Source of the DNA: an uncultured Bacteroidales bacterium
Lineage (GTDB): Bacteria; Bacteroidota; Bacteroidia; Bacteroidales; Porphyromonadaceae
Assembly: GCA_947290775.1 (NCBI GenBank)
Contig: CAMYPM010000008.1
Coordinates: 6,930-70,929 of the forward strand
Length of the DNA stretch: 64,000 nucleotides
Reading direction: 5' to 3'
In this document: piece by piece, positions 26,372 to 36,331 of the stretch
Layout of the letters: each line of letters starts with the position of its first letter
Numbering within the stretch: the first letter of the stretch is position 1
Program-made: the position numbers and the translations under genes
Notes under the pieces: generated by a model
Database searches by the model: none
What the model was told of the DNA's origin: nothing
The model's input: only the letters and a program-made list of their open reading frames with translations

Positions 26372-28260
26372 GATTCATTTTCATTTGAGTTAAATAGCCT
26401 TAGATCTGGGTACAAAAGCCAGGTAAATGGTTCATCTTCAGGCAATGGACGGCGTATATAAAGAGGCAACAAAGCCCGAGCCATTTCTTCTTGCCGCACA
26501 GTATCGACTTCTTCGGGTTTCCAAGTAGCCCGTATGCGACTTGCTCCCACTTCTTGTGCAATTATCTCGTAAGCAGATAGAGCCTGCTGTGCACCATTAA
26601 AATGAGATAAATCACTTAGTGAAGGAGGAGTAAAGGCAACCTCTTGCCCCATAGAGTCTCTCTTTATGGTAAATATATCTTGTGGAGATAATGGACGCAT
26701 TTTAGGTTTCCAAGTAAGTCCGGTAAGGGACTTATCTGACTCCGTGGCCTGCTCAATAGGCGTTAAGGTTCCCTCTGCCGGTCCCAGCCAAACGGCTCTT
26801 TGTATAGTATCAGCAGCAAAATACGCCACTACATAGGGGCTTTTTACATGACCAACACCAAAGTAATGCTTGATAGATTCTTGTAGGGGAAAATAGATCA
26901 TTTCAACCTCGCCATAGGCACGCAACTCTTTAACCGAACGATCTACAAAGAAAGCAAGAAGACTATCCCCCTTTATCTGTTCAAACTTATCAGGATCCAA
27001 AAGCTGTCGCATTGATTTAGCATTGAGCCATGCTTTAGTGTGGTGCAGCGTATCTGCCGCGAAATAAGCACGTATCGTGTCACCCTCCAATTGGGTACTA
27101 TCATTCCAAACTATAGGAGCTTGGAAAAGTGTAAGAATAGAATCCATGGAGAAGTAACTGACTGAGTCAGCTTTTCCTTGAAGGTCTTGCCTGAAGAGCT
27201 TCGCATTATGATAGCCGCGCATGAGTCGGACAGGCTTTTTCGATTGAATTGAATCTCTATAAGAGATCATTTCCATAGTATCTGCAGCTAAGTAGAGGGT
27301 ATCCTTCTTCGAATAGTCCTTTAGCCAAGCATGATAGGTAGAAAAAGCGTACTCTGTACTATCATTAAAAAATCCATACTCGCCATAGAGGTTAGCCTTA
27401 TTGATCGTATCGTTGAGTACCATTGAGCCAAAACACTCAGTAAAGGAAAGAGGCTTGTCGTAGAATATAGAATCAGCTGTGATAGTACCCCTTCGATTAA
27501 ATACAGTCGAACGATCCAAAAGAATGCCTACATCCTTTTCAGTATCATAAACGCCTCTAGTACTTTCAATACGTCCTGAATCAGAAACAATCGTAGTAGG
27601 ACCTGTAAAATAAGCTATCTTCGTCTTTGTATTATATCGTAAATAATCTGTCGTAAGTACAAAATCAGGATTTTCCAAGACCACCTCATCAGTGAAAATA
27701 GCCTCATTTGTTGAAGGGGTATACTCCCCATAAATAGAGGTAAGTGTATTGAGAGAGTCTACTATCGTTCCCCCTTCGGTATAATAGCCTGTACCCAAAT
27801 TACGATCATAACTCAAACTATCGGTATAGAGTGTAGCGGTAAGATTAGACATCTCCACATCGTAGCGAAGCTCTGCCATACGATCCTGCCCGTAATAGTC
27901 CAACTGTCCACCTGTAATAGTTAGCGAATCGCCCTCTAAAATACGGATATTGTCGTAAGCAAAGAAACTATTGGTAGCATCCTCCAGAAAAGCACTATCA
28001 CAATACATCACCCAACTTTCGTGTCGTACCTTTACGTTGCCTCTCAATTGCTGAAGCCCGGGCTTCTCAATAGCATTGTAATGCAGAGAATCGGAGTGCT
28101 CTAAAAGGATACGCTTCTTATTGCCTGGAGGGGGTGCTGTGTGCGAGTAGGAGAAAGAGTAGGTTATACCCCACAAGAGTAATAAAGCGAAGGCAACCAT
28201 GGCATTTGGCCGCCTTCCCCATTTCACATATTCTTTACTCTTGTATTGCTTATCAGGCAT
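26257..28260 (-). CDS. OstA-like (LptA/LptD-related) envelope protein
   Basis: 667 residues. A single hydrophobic segment at about 20-38 (AMVAFALLLLWGITYSFSYS) should be a membrane anchor or signal. What follows is a run of beta-strand-like repeats typical of the OstA/LptA fold, for example LRGNVKVRHESWVMYCDSAF, DNIRILEGDSLTITGG and LYGEYGFFNDS. LptA/LptD family proteins carry lipopolysaccharide across the periplasm, so a role in LPS transport is likely but inferred. It follows the surA-like gene by 9 bases, matching the pairing of SurA and LptD functions in outer-membrane assembly. It shares 115 bases with the next gene. Confidence 0.8.
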   Translation of the reverse strand: MPDKQYKSKEYVKWGRRPNAMVAFALLLLWGITYSFSYSHTAPPPGNKKRILLEHSDSLHYNAIEKPGLQQLRGNVKVRHESWVMYCDSAFLEDATNSFFAYDNIRILEGDSLTITGGQLDYYGQDRMAELRYDVEMSNLTATLYTDSLSYDRNLGTGYYTEGGTIVDSLNTLTSIYGEYTPSTNEAIFTDEVVLENPDFVLTTDYLRYNTKTKIAYFTGPTTIVSDSGRIESTRGVYDTEKDVGILLDRSTVFNRRGTITADSIFYDKPLSFTECFGSMVLNDTINKANLYGEYGFFNDSTEYAFSTYHAWLKDYSKKDTLYLAADTMEMISYRDSIQSKKPVRLMRGYHNAKLFRQDLQGKADSVSYFSMDSILTLFQAPIVWNDSTQLEGDTIRAYFAADTLHHTKAWLNAKSMRQLLDPDKFEQIKGDSLLAFFVDRSVKELRAYGEVEMIYFPLQESIKHYFGVGHVKSPYVVAYFAADTIQRAVWLGPAEGTLTPIEQATESDKSLTGLTWKPKMRPLSPQDIFTIKRDSMGQEVAFTPPSLSDLSHFNGAQQALSAYEIIAQEVGASRIRATWKPEEVDTVRQEEMARALLPLYIRRPLPEDEPFTWLLYPDLRLFNSNENESWHYYTDQENQSDPIIPPYRMTLESRPLTNDESASEGR

Positions 28261-28269
28261 GGAGTTACG

Positions 28270-29667
28270 CTACTTTCCGGTCGCAGCATTTTTCTTTATC
28301 CACCCCGGATACTGAAAGTCACAGCTCTGCATTGAGGGATCGACCTCAATAAAGGTAGTCTTTTGTTGCTCTCTAATCCACTCTTCAATACGCTTGTTTT
28401 TCTTATCTGCGAGTGCCATATTCTTTATAATTCGGAAGTCTTCCTGCAAATTGGCACGATGTGCTTCGTATCGATTGGTCAAGCGTACTATAGCAAGCTG
28501 TTTATTACCTTTTTCATTGGTCATAACGAAAGGTCTCGAAAGCTCACCTACTCTTAGAGAAGAAATGGCACTACTTATATCTTGGGGTAACTCATCCAAT
28601 TGGAACAAAGAGCTGCCCACTGACTCACTTTGGTAGTTTTCGTTGACTAAAAGCCCCTCGTTATTTTTTGTTTTATCGTCTTGTGAATAGGTAGCAACTG
28701 CTTCTGAAAAGGAAATCGTGCCACTGGTGATCAGAGTTGCTATACTATCTAGTTTGATTCGTTCTGTCTCCAAAGCCTCATTGGACAGCTGAGGACGAAG
28801 AAGAATGTGCCGAAAATTGACAATGTCCCCACGTTTCTCAATAAGTTGTACAATATGGAACCCTTCTTCCGTCTGAATGATAGGAGAAATCTGTTCGGTA
28901 CCCTTCATTGTAAAAACGATACGTGCGAATTCAGACTCCAAAGAACTCTTTGCCACAAAGCCATATTCACCTCCGAGAGAGGCAGTTTTGGCATCTTCCG
29001 AATAAAGACGAGCTAAGGTAGAGAAGGAACTCTTTCCACTATTTACATCTGCAGCAAATCCTCTCAAACGCTCCTTAATTCGATCTATCTCGCTAAACTT
29101 TATTTCAGGACGACGTATTATCAGCTGAACCTCTGCACGAGCCGGAACGAAAGGAACACTGTCTTGAGGAATCTTATTGTAAAAATCACGTATCTCACTC
29201 GGTGTAACCGAAATGTTCTTGACAATAGCATCCTGCATGGCAGTTACAATGTCATTATTGCGAAAGATACGCCTTTGATCCTCCTTTATCTGAGAATATT
29301 TTTTATTGAAGTACTCCTCTAACTTTTGCTTGGATCCGACCTGAGCTACAAGGCTTTCCAAATAGGCATCAACTCGCCGATTAATTATATTTTCATCAAC
29401 CGTAATGCTATCTATCTTAGCTTGGTTAAGGAAAAGCATCTGAGTGGCTATTGTTTCAGCTATAAAACAATCAGGATTCATATCCCCAATGTCTACCCCT
29501 TCATAGCGCATTCTGAGCTTCTGATACTCAACATCACTAAGTAATATAGGCTCATCGCCAACCATCCAAACCACTCGGTCAATTACATTTTGCGCTTTCA
29601 AAGCAGTACTAAAGAGCAGGAAAGCCACAAAAGTAGCCACAGCATACATAAAGTTGGATTTATTCAT
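28270..29667 (-). CDS. SurA-like periplasmic peptidyl-prolyl isomerase / chaperone
   Basis: 465 residues beginning with a signal peptide (MNKSNFMYAVATFVAFLLFS..., cut near ALKAQ). An N-terminal SurA-type chaperone region is followed by two parvulin (PPIC) domains at about residues 175-275 (VPARAEVQLIIRR; YSEDAKTASLGGEYGFVAKS; FHIVQLIEKRG) and 280-385 (VNFRHILLRP; YSQDDKTKNNEG). Such proteins help fold outer-membrane proteins. The opening MVGDEPILLSDVEYQKLR is characteristic. It lies between recQ (33 bases upstream) and the ostA-like gene (9 bases downstream). Confidence 0.87.
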   Translation of the reverse strand: MNKSNFMYAVATFVAFLLFSTALKAQNVIDRVVWMVGDEPILLSDVEYQKLRMRYEGVDIGDMNPDCFIAETIATQMLFLNQAKIDSITVDENIINRRVDAYLESLVAQVGSKQKLEEYFNKKYSQIKEDQRRIFRNNDIVTAMQDAIVKNISVTPSEIRDFYNKIPQDSVPFVPARAEVQLIIRRPEIKFSEIDRIKERLRGFAADVNSGKSSFSTLARLYSEDAKTASLGGEYGFVAKSSLESEFARIVFTMKGTEQISPIIQTEEGFHIVQLIEKRGDIVNFRHILLRPQLSNEALETERIKLDSIATLITSGTISFSEAVATYSQDDKTKNNEGLLVNENYQSESVGSSLFQLDELPQDISSAISSLRVGELSRPFVMTNEKGNKQLAIVRLTNRYEAHRANLQEDFRIIKNMALADKKNKRIEEWIREQQKTTFIEVDPSMQSCDFQYPGWIKKNAATGK

Positions 29668-29700
29668 GGTGTCTTTTTAATTGTTTTGAACAAGATATTC

Positions 29701-31878
29701 TTAACCGGCCTGCTCTGAATAGAACTTTATTTTCACAAGGGTCAGTTCATCGTCTGTATAGGCCTCGTCAAAGGCATCACGCGCCATCCCTATATCACCC
29801 GTTGAAGACTGCTTGAAGTGATCGTATATTTCAGCGATTTCGTCATCATCCATACGATTTTTCAACTCATAATCAATATTCAACTTCGTACCTCCGCGAA
29901 CTATTTCGCTCATTTCACGCAATAATTCATCAAACTCCAAATCATTGGAAGCAGCAATATCCTCAAGAGGAATACGACGATCTATCTGTTGAATAATCGT
30001 TGTTTTGATCTTTGACTTATTGACGGTGGTTCGGATCGGGAAGTCAAAGGGAGGATCGATATCATTTTCTTCAATATGACGCTTGATCAAATCAAGAAAT
30101 TCCTTGCCATACTTTTGTGCTTTGCCGCTACCCACACCAGGGATATTCTGTAGTTCATCCATGGTGGTGGGATAAAGGGTAGCCATTGTCTTAAGAGAAA
30201 CGTCTTGAAAAACAATGTAAGGAGGCACATTGGCTCGCTCAGCAACCTGTTTGCGCAAATCTTTCATCATAGAGAAGAGCACGGCATCAGCAGCATCTCC
30301 CGTATCATCCATACGAGTATCTTCATCAAGCTCTTCATCCTCTTCATCACTCTCTACTTGGACAAAGAATGTACTCTTTCCCTTTGGAAACTTCTTTCCT
30401 TTTGCAGTTACGGTCAGTAACCCATAATTTTCTACTCCCTTCTCTAAAAAGCCGGCAACTGTAGCCTGACTAATAACAGCTTCCCAGACCTCAGGATCTA
30501 TATCAGCACCTATTCCAAAACACTCAAGCTCGGTTTGCTCTAGTGTCTCAATCTCAGCTGTGGCATTACCTTCCAGAAGGTCAATAATATGATCCGCCTT
30601 GAACTTTCCTTTCACCTCAAGGATGGCATCAATGACCATCTTAAGCCACTCAGTAGCATCTACTTTTTTCTTCTCCATTCTACAGTTATCGCAATTTCCA
30701 CAGTTCTCCTGTTTATACTCCTCACCAAAATAATGTAGCAGAAAGCTTCTGCGACATATAGAGGTTGTCGCATAGGTCTCTATCTCGCTTAAGAGTTGCT
30801 TTCCTATCTCTTGCTCTGAAATAGGCTTACCATGCATGAACTTCAATAGCTTGGCAATGTCCGCTGGGCTATAATAAGCGATACAGATTCCCTCTCCCCC
30901 ATCTCGACCGGCGCGCCCGGTCTCTTGGTAGTAGCCTTCTAGGCTCTTGGGCATATCATAGTGTATCACAAAGCGCACATCGGGTTTGTCAATACCCATT
31001 CCAAAAGCAATGGTAGCAACTATTACGTCACACCTCTCATTTAGGAACGCATCTTGGTTACTACTACGCTCCTTAGCCTCCAAGCCAGCATGATAAGGTA
31101 ACGCTTTTATACCATTAGCTTGGAGTAGCTCAGCAAAAGTAGTAACTTTATTTCGGCTCATGCAATAGATGATGCCACTTTTCCCCTTTTGTGTCTGTAA
31201 AAAACGTATTATATCAGAGTCAACATTCTCTGTCTTAGGTAAAACCTTATAAAAAAGATTCGGACGATTAAATGACGACTTAAAAAGTACGGCATCGGGT
31301 ATTTTGAGGTTTTTGAGGATATCACTTTGCACCTTGGGAGTCGCAGTCGCAGTAAGAGCCATAATTGGGCGTCTACCCACCATATCGATCATTGCTCTGA
31401 TCCTACGATACTCAGGTCTAAAATCATGCCCCCACTCGGAGATACAGTGAGCTTCATCAATGGCATAAAAAGAAACTCCTATACCTCGTAATAATTCTAT
31501 ATTTTCCTCCTTATTCAATGACTCAGGAGCTACATAGAGCATCTTTGTACGTCCCTGAATAAGATGATCTTTCACCTCCGAAAGCTGTACTCTTGAAAGG
31601 GATGAGTTCATAAAATGAGCGATGGCATCATCGCCCGCATACCCTCGAATAGCATCTACTTGATTTTTCATCAATGCAATCAAGGGCGATATAATAATAG
31701 CCGTTCCCTTACTGAGCAATGCAGGAAGCTGGTAGCAGAGAGATTTTCCACCTCCGGTAGGCATCAAAACAAACGAATCTCTCCCTGAGAGTAAGTTCTC
31801 AATGATAGCCTGCTGATTTTCTTTAAATGAGTTGAATCCGAAGAGATTTTTTAAGCAACTCTTCAGCGTCTCACTCAT
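29701..31878 (-). CDS. recQ: ATP-dependent DNA helicase RecQ
   Basis: 3'-5' helicase in recombination repair, about 725 residues. Walker A is in MPTGGGKSLCYQLPAL, and the DEAH box in YAIDEAHCISEWGHDFRPEY. Motif VI is ETGRAGRDGGEG; the RecQ-C zinc-site cysteines are CRRSFLL and CGNCDNC. A winged-helix region, an acidic linker (DEEDEELDEDTRMDD) and an HRDC domain (LKTMATLYPTTMDELQNIPG, about residue 570) follow, then a C-terminal extension of about 100 residues. ATG 31878 (MSETLKSCLKNLFGF) is preferred over the longer frame at 31902 because the family motif starts there. It lies 64 bases after clpX. Confidence 0.93.
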   Translation of the reverse strand: MSETLKSCLKNLFGFNSFKENQQAIIENLLSGRDSFVLMPTGGGKSLCYQLPALLSKGTAIIISPLIALMKNQVDAIRGYAGDDAIAHFMNSSLSRVQLSEVKDHLIQGRTKMLYVAPESLNKEENIELLRGIGVSFYAIDEAHCISEWGHDFRPEYRRIRAMIDMVGRRPIMALTATATPKVQSDILKNLKIPDAVLFKSSFNRPNLFYKVLPKTENVDSDIIRFLQTQKGKSGIIYCMSRNKVTTFAELLQANGIKALPYHAGLEAKERSSNQDAFLNERCDVIVATIAFGMGIDKPDVRFVIHYDMPKSLEGYYQETGRAGRDGGEGICIAYYSPADIAKLLKFMHGKPISEQEIGKQLLSEIETYATTSICRRSFLLHYFGEEYKQENCGNCDNCRMEKKKVDATEWLKMVIDAILEVKGKFKADHIIDLLEGNATAEIETLEQTELECFGIGADIDPEVWEAVISQATVAGFLEKGVENYGLLTVTAKGKKFPKGKSTFFVQVESDEEDEELDEDTRMDDTGDAADAVLFSMMKDLRKQVAERANVPPYIVFQDVSLKTMATLYPTTMDELQNIPGVGSGKAQKYGKEFLDLIKRHIEENDIDPPFDFPIRTTVNKSKIKTTIIQQIDRRIPLEDIAASNDLEFDELLREMSEIVRGGTKLNIDYELKNRMDDDEIAEIYDHFKQSSTGDIGMARDAFDEAYTDDELTLVKIKFYSEQAG

Positions 31879-31942
31879 TCCCTCCTGCAGTACTCTCCAC
31901 ATTGCTTACTTCAATTTAGCTCACAGCAGATGTATGATTTAC

Positions 31943-33232
31943 TCACACACCGGCATGTTCCCTCGCATATTGCTCAGTGACAGTAAATACTTTATTGTCA
32001 CCTCCCGGAAGATTGTACATGGCATCCATCATAATGGTTTCAGCCACACTTCGTAAACCTCGCGCTCCCATGCCTTCAGCAACTGTCTTTTCCACTATGA
32101 AATCCAATGCACCCTCTTCAATCTCAAGAGTGATTCCATCCATGGCAAAAAGAGCTTTGTACTGCTTGATAATGGCATTTTTGGGTTCTGTTAGAATACG
32201 CTTAAGAGTCGCTTTATCCAATGGATCTAAATAAGTAAGAATAGGCAAACGGCCCAATATCTCCGGGATTAATCCATAAGCACGTAAATCTTGGTGTGCT
32301 ACATGCTGCAAAAGATTCTTACGCTCTACTTTTTCTCCCGACTTTTCTTTTGTATGGAAGCCTACATAGCTACTATTCAATCGGTTTGCTATTAATCGCT
32401 CAATACCCACAAAGGCTCCACTACAGATAAAGAGGATGTGTCTCGTATTTACTTTAATAAACTGTTGCTCTGGATGTTTACGTCCTCCCTGAGGTGGAAC
32501 ATTCACATCCGCTCCTTCCAGCAATTTAAGCAACCCTTGTTGGACCCCTTCACCGCTTACATCCCTTGTAATAGAAGGACTATCCCCCTTACGTGCTATC
32601 TTATCTATTTCATCAATGAAAACAATACCCTTCTCAGCGGCAGCCACATCATAATCAGCTGCTTGCAGCAGCCGCGTGAGAATGCTCTCTATATCTTCTC
32701 CCACATAGCCGGCCTGAGTCAGTACGGTTGCATCCACCATAGCAAAAGGCACTTTTAGGAAGCGTGCAATAGACTGCGCCAAGAGAGTTTTTCCGCTTCC
32801 TGTCGGGCCTATCATTATCACGTTACTTTTTTCGATTTCTGTATCTGGAGCCTTCTCGGCAGGGGTATTTTTTTGTGATTGAAATAGTCGCTTATAATGG
32901 TTGTACACAGCTACCGACAAATAGCGCTTTGCATCGTCCTGTCCGATCACATACTGATCCAAGAAATTTTTTATTTCTCTTGGTTTAGGCAAATCAGCAA
33001 TTGTCAAGGTACTGCTACCCGGTGTAAGCCAGTCATTTTTTTCCTGTTTAGCGAAAGGATCATGCTTCAACATCCCCCCATCTCGCATCATAAGTAAATC
33101 CTCAATCTGGGAAATACATTCGTCACAAATACAAGTAGTTTGTGACATGCCGGTAACTAAGAGTGCGACTTCACTTTCCTTTTTTCCACAGAAACCGCAA
33201 TGACGCTCTCTTGTTTTTTTTTCGTTTACCAT
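31943..33232 (-). CDS. clpX: ATP-dependent Clp protease ATP-binding subunit ClpX
   Basis: AAA+ unfoldase feeding substrates to ClpP. It opens with the C4 zinc-binding domain ([26 protein letters not shown]), then [20 protein letters not shown]. Walker A is [16 protein letters not shown], the pore-loop region is [18 protein letters not shown], and Walker B is [14 protein letters not shown]; the sensor [18 protein letters not shown] is near the end. ATG 33232 ([15 protein letters not shown]) is chosen over the frame opening at 33298, whose extra residues precede the zinc domain and look non-coding. It lies 83 bases after clpP in the same direction. Confidence 0.95.
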   Translation of the reverse strand: MVNEKKTRERHCGFCGKKESEVALLVTGMSQTTCICDECISQIEDLLMMRDGGMLKHDPFAKQEKNDWLTPGSSTLTIADLPKPREIKNFLDQYVIGQDDAKRYLSVAVYNHYKRLFQSQKNTPAEKAPDTEIEKSNVIMIGPTGSGKTLLAQSIARFLKVPFAMVDATVLTQAGYVGEDIESILTRLLQAADYDVAAAEKGIVFIDEIDKIARKGDSPSITRDVSGEGVQQGLLKLLEGADVNVPPQGGRKHPEQQFIKVNTRHILFICSGAFVGIERLIANRLNSSYVGFHTKEKSGEKVERKNLLQHVAHQDLRAYGLIPEILGRLPILTYLDPLDKATLKRILTEPKNAIIKQYKALFAMDGITLEIEEGALDFIVEKTVAEGMGARGLRSVAETIMMDAMYNLPGGDNKVFTVTEQYAREHAGV

Positions 33233-33315
33233 CCTTATTCGTTCTCTCAACACAAAAACACAAAGCAGATACTCCACGGATACCCCTCTGTGGAGCAAAT
33301 GCTTTTATTTACCCA

Positions 33316-34002
33316 TTAGGACTCTTTGCGTGAGGTAAGTACTTGGTCAATAGCTCCGTAAGCTAAAGCCTCCTCTGCACTAAACCATTTATCTCGATCA
33401 CTGTCCACCTCAAGCTGCTTGATTGTCTGACCGGTATGCTTAGATAAAATACCAATCAATTCTTTTTTCACCTTTACAATCTCTTTAGCAGCTATTTCTA
33501 TATCACTTGCTTGTCCTTGCATACCACCAAGCGGTTGATGTATCATCACTCTGGAGTGAGGGAGTGCAAATCGTTTTCCCTTTGAGCCGGAAACAAGCAA
33601 TACCGCAGCCATAGAGGCGGCCATACCGGTACATATTGTAGAGACATCACTAGATACATACTGCATAGTATCATATATACCATATCCGGAGTAGACCGAT
33701 CCGCCCGGAGAATTTATATAAATGGAAATATCCTTACCGGGATCAGTACTATCCAGATAAAGCAGCTGAGCCTGTATCACATTGGATGCATAATCATCAA
33801 TCTGTGTACCAAGAAATATAATTCTATCCATCATCAAACGAGAGAACACGTCCATTTGCGCAACATTAAGCTGACGCTCCTCAATGATAGACGGATTGAT
33901 ATATTCACGTCCTTCTGCCTTTATATAATCATCAAGTGCCAAGGCATTAAGCCCCATCTTTTTTGTGGCAAAACGCCTAAAGTCTGTTTCTTTCATATTC
34001 AT
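33316..34002 (-). CDS. clpP: ATP-dependent Clp protease proteolytic subunit
   Basis: Serine protease forming the barrel that degrades substrates delivered by ClpX. From the ATG at 34002 it has 228 residues. The catalytic Ser is S130 in CTGMAASMAAVLL, the His is H155 in SRVMIHQPLGG, and an Asp lies in the SDRDKW segment. The frame continues upstream to a GTG at 34143, but those 47 residues are Cys-rich and unlike ClpP, and a -7 box lies inside them. ATG 33996 is an alternative. It is first in a minus-strand run clpP-clpX-recQ-surA-ostA. Trigger factor, often next to clpP, is not here. Confidence 0.94.
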   Translation of the reverse strand: MNMKETDFRRFATKKMGLNALALDDYIKAEGREYINPSIIEERQLNVAQMDVFSRLMMDRIIFLGTQIDDYASNVIQAQLLYLDSTDPGKDISIYINSPGGSVYSGYGIYDTMQYVSSDVSTICTGMAASMAAVLLVSGSKGKRFALPHSRVMIHQPLGGMQGQASDIEIAAKEIVKVKKELIGILSKHTGQTIKQLEVDSDRDKWFSAEEALAYGAIDQVLTSRKES

Positions 34003-34084
34003 TTCAATCTTTTTCTGTTTCGTTAGTGTACTATACACAGGTTCATATTTGCAGTTTACGTGCCAAAAAGCTATCCACAAAATA

Positions 34085-34092
34085 CAAATATA
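34085..34092 (-). promoter_or_regulatory. -7 box for clpP (proximal)
   Basis: Minus-strand TATATTTG matches TAnnTTTG, 83 bases before the chosen clpP ATG. A second exact match, TATCTTTG, lies further upstream at 34157-34164, so clpP may have two promoters. The whole gap 34003-34284 holds no other gene. Confidence 0.4.
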
Positions 34093-34156
34093 GGCAACCC
34101 GGCACAAACAACATTGTGTAAACCTCACAATAGGTGCAGTCACTACCGACTTATAA

Positions 34157-34164
34157 CAAAGATA
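34157..34164 (-). promoter_or_regulatory. -7 box for clpP (distal)
   Basis: Minus-strand TATCTTTG, an exact TAnnTTTG match, would give a leader of about 150 bases to the ATG at 34002. The -33 region is not distinctive. Confidence 0.35.
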
Positions 34165-34284
34165 ACAAATCCCTATGATTTCTCATAGACCACTTAACCA
34201 ACTGGATGAGTTTCCTTCCTACAAAAATAGAGATCTGCAAAAAGAGGTCACATAAAAGAGAATTTCTAACCGTTATTCACAATG

Positions 34285-35016
34285 TCAGACCTCTATGAGT
34301 GACATGGTTAGCTCAATATTCTCTTTAGGTCTATCGCACTGATCCGTATCTACTTGCTGTATCTTTTCTACCACTTCAAGTCCGGACTCAACTTCTCCGA
34401 ATACCGTGTACTGTCCGTCAAGAAAAGGAGTTCCCCCCACAGAACGGTATAAATTTTTCTGTTCCTCAGTCAAAACGGCCTCTTTTTTACTCCTTTCAGC
34501 CTCTTCAATAAGACGATCCTGTAAAGCCATTAGCCCTTCATGGTTGTGCTCCCTCCTCAGTTGCATAATCTCTTCCTTATGCTGGAGAGCCAAATGATTG
34601 AAATTCTGCTGCACAAACTGCTGTTGCATCTGTTTTTCAAGCTGCTTAAGCTGTTCATCCTTGTAGAGATCTCCCCATACAATATAGAACTGTGATCCAC
34701 TGCTCCTCCTTTCAGGATTCACCTCATCGCCTTGTCTCGCTGCTGCCAAAGCACCTCTTTTATGATATAGTCCATCCTTAATTTCTGCCTCAATCGTATA
34801 ATCGGGGCCACCTACGCCAAGCTGCTTCCCTTTAGGAGCTCCTTTGGAATCCGGATCACCACCTTGAATCATGAAATTCTTTATAACACGATGGAAAAGC
34901 GTTCCGTCATAGTACCTTTTTTTTACTAATTTGACGAAATTATCTCTGTGCAAAGGAGTCTCGTCATAGAGACGTAGCACTATATCCCCTAATGAAGTAT
35001 GTAATAAAACTTTCAT
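34285..35016 (-). CDS. Cyclophilin-type peptidyl-prolyl isomerase
   Basis: 243 residues without a signal peptide, so probably cytoplasmic. The cyclophilin core is clear: LYDETPLHRDNFVKL, GTLFHRVIKNFMIQGGDP with the catalytic Arg and Phe, SGSQFYIVWG, and DGQYTVFGEVESGLEVV. Between SQFYIVWG and the LDGQYTVFG block there is an insertion of about 75 charged, Gln/Glu/Lys-rich residues (about 122-200) predicted to be helical or coiled-coil. This is why it exceeds the usual ~165 residues. It lies 15 bases after selD and is probably co-transcribed with the selenium genes, though no functional tie is known. Confidence 0.9.
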   Translation of the reverse strand: MKVLLHTSLGDIVLRLYDETPLHRDNFVKLVKKRYYDGTLFHRVIKNFMIQGGDPDSKGAPKGKQLGVGGPDYTIEAEIKDGLYHKRGALAAARQGDEVNPERRSSGSQFYIVWGDLYKDEQLKQLEKQMQQQFVQQNFNHLALQHKEEIMQLRREHNHEGLMALQDRLIEEAERSKKEAVLTEEQKNLYRSVGGTPFLDGQYTVFGEVESGLEVVEKIQQVDTDQCDRPKENIELTMSLIEV

Positions 35017-35031
35017 ATATTTCTCTAATAA

Positions 35032-36078
35032 TCAATTTAGTACAACTTTAATACCATCCCTACGAGCCTCTTTCACTTCTCCAATAATAGCGGCAGAGCG
35101 GTCTCCGGCGTCATGTATCTTGCAGCATACCTCCTCCGCTATATCTGAATCAACCGCCATAAGCAACCCACCGGAAGTTTGTGGGTCGGCAGCCAAATAA
35201 CTCATTAGAAGGGGAGCATTTACCTCAAGTGCTGCTCCCACATATCTTATATTACGAAAAGCCGCACCGGGGATACAGCCATCGTCCAAAAGTTGCAGTA
35301 CTCCCGGCAAAACAGGAAGCCGAGAGGTATCAATTTCAATTGTAACATCAGAGGCTTCAGCAAGCTCAAACCCATGACCCACAAGGCCAAACCCTGTAAC
35401 ATCAGTAGCGCCTCTAATCGCATAGTCACACATTACTTGGGCAGCATATTTGTTTAGTCGTTGCATACAATCTACAGCCTTTTTATATTCTTGATCTCTT
35501 GTCAGGCTTAGTCTCTGTCCCGCAATCATGACTCCCACGCCCAGTGGTTTGGTAAGGATCAGCTTTTGTCCGCTCCGAGCACCGCCATTCGTTACTATCT
35601 TATTAGGATGTACCACCCCTACTACAGCAAGGCCATACTGAGGAGTTTTATCCTCTATCGTATGACCGCCCATAGTAAAAGCGCCCGCCTCATCAATGGC
35701 TTGTTGTCCTCCGCGTAATATCTCCAGCAATCCTCCTAGAGGAAGCCTTGAACCCGGATAATGCATAAGATTCAATGCCATTAGAGGCTTTCCTCCCATT
35801 GCATAGACATCGCTGAGCGCATTGGTAGCGGCAATAACGCCAAAAGTGTAGGGGTCATCCACCACGGGAGGAAAAAAGTCCGTTGTCATAATCAAAGCCG
35901 TTTCTTCGTTTAGCTTATATACACCGGCATCATCATGAGTAGACAATCCCACAAGCACATTTTCATTCGTAGGGACGGTAACCTTCGACAATAGCTTTGA
36001 TAGCTCATAAGGATCTATCTTGGCGGAACAGCCTCCATATTCGCACTCTTTGAGCAACTCTATTTTCTGTAACTTCAT
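35032..36078 (-). CDS. selD: Selenide, water dikinase (selenophosphate synthase)
   Basis: Makes selenophosphate from selenide and ATP, the Se donor for 2-selenouridine and selenocysteine. With the start at ATG 36078 (an in-frame GTG lies one codon earlier), the active site reads GGCSAKID with Cys17 and Lys20 at the same numbers as in E. coli SelD. The second Cys of the E. coli CGCK motif is replaced by Ala. Other marks: LVGLSTHDDAGVY, MTTDFFPPVVDDPYTFG, ATNALSDVYAMGG, MGGHTIEDKTPQYGLAV and DVTGFGLVGHGFELA. The 348 residues are normal. It starts 3 bases after the DUF3343 gene. Confidence 0.95.
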   Translation of the reverse strand: MKLQKIELLKECEYGGCSAKIDPYELSKLLSKVTVPTNENVLVGLSTHDDAGVYKLNEETALIMTTDFFPPVVDDPYTFGVIAATNALSDVYAMGGKPLMALNLMHYPGSRLPLGGLLEILRGGQQAIDEAGAFTMGGHTIEDKTPQYGLAVVGVVHPNKIVTNGGARSGQKLILTKPLGVGVMIAGQRLSLTRDQEYKKAVDCMQRLNKYAAQVMCDYAIRGATDVTGFGLVGHGFELAEASDVTIEIDTSRLPVLPGVLQLLDDGCIPGAAFRNIRYVGAALEVNAPLLMSYLAADPQTSGGLLMAVDSDIAEEVCCKIHDAGDRSAAIIGEVKEARRDGIKVVLN

Positions 36079-36081
36079 CAC

Positions 36082-36303
36082 TTACTCTCTGTAGTCCACT
36101 ATCAACGATTCTTCACTATGGGTCAACAAACTCTCCACTTCCTGCCTATAGTCTTCTTCTACTTTCAAGCACATTCCACACTCCGGATCCAAATATGGGG
36201 GTGTACTCCTTACTTCATGAGGTATTTGATGCTCTACAATGCTCTTTCTCGCAGTAATAAAGGCTCTTGTAGAAGAAAATATAACCAAGAAGCTGCGTTT
36301 CAT
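36082..36303 (-). CDS. DUF3343 family small protein (putative Se/S carrier)
   Basis: About 73 residues from ATG 36303; the frame stays open to 36366, but those residues overlap the upstream gene and are poorly conserved in type. FSSTRAFITARKSIVEH and the C-terminal Cys pair in DPECGMCLKV fit DUF3343, small proteins repeatedly found with SelD, YedF and cysteine-desulfurase-like genes. A sulfur/selenium carrier role is suggested by the neighbours and by the CxxC-like pair (Cys-Gly-Met-Cys) but is not proven. It lies 28 bases after the aminotransferase-fold gene and 3 before selD. Confidence 0.8.
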   Translation of the reverse strand: MKRSFLVIFSSTRAFITARKSIVEHQIPHEVRSTPPYLDPECGMCLKVEEDYRQEVESLLTHSEESLIVDYRE

Positions 36304-36331
36304 ATATCTCTTTACAAAAACAACTATTAGC

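Noticed and set aside
34071..34079. CTATCCACA resembling a DnaA box
   Set aside because: One mismatch, isolated, in the clpP leader; no cluster of boxes or AT-rich unwinding element.
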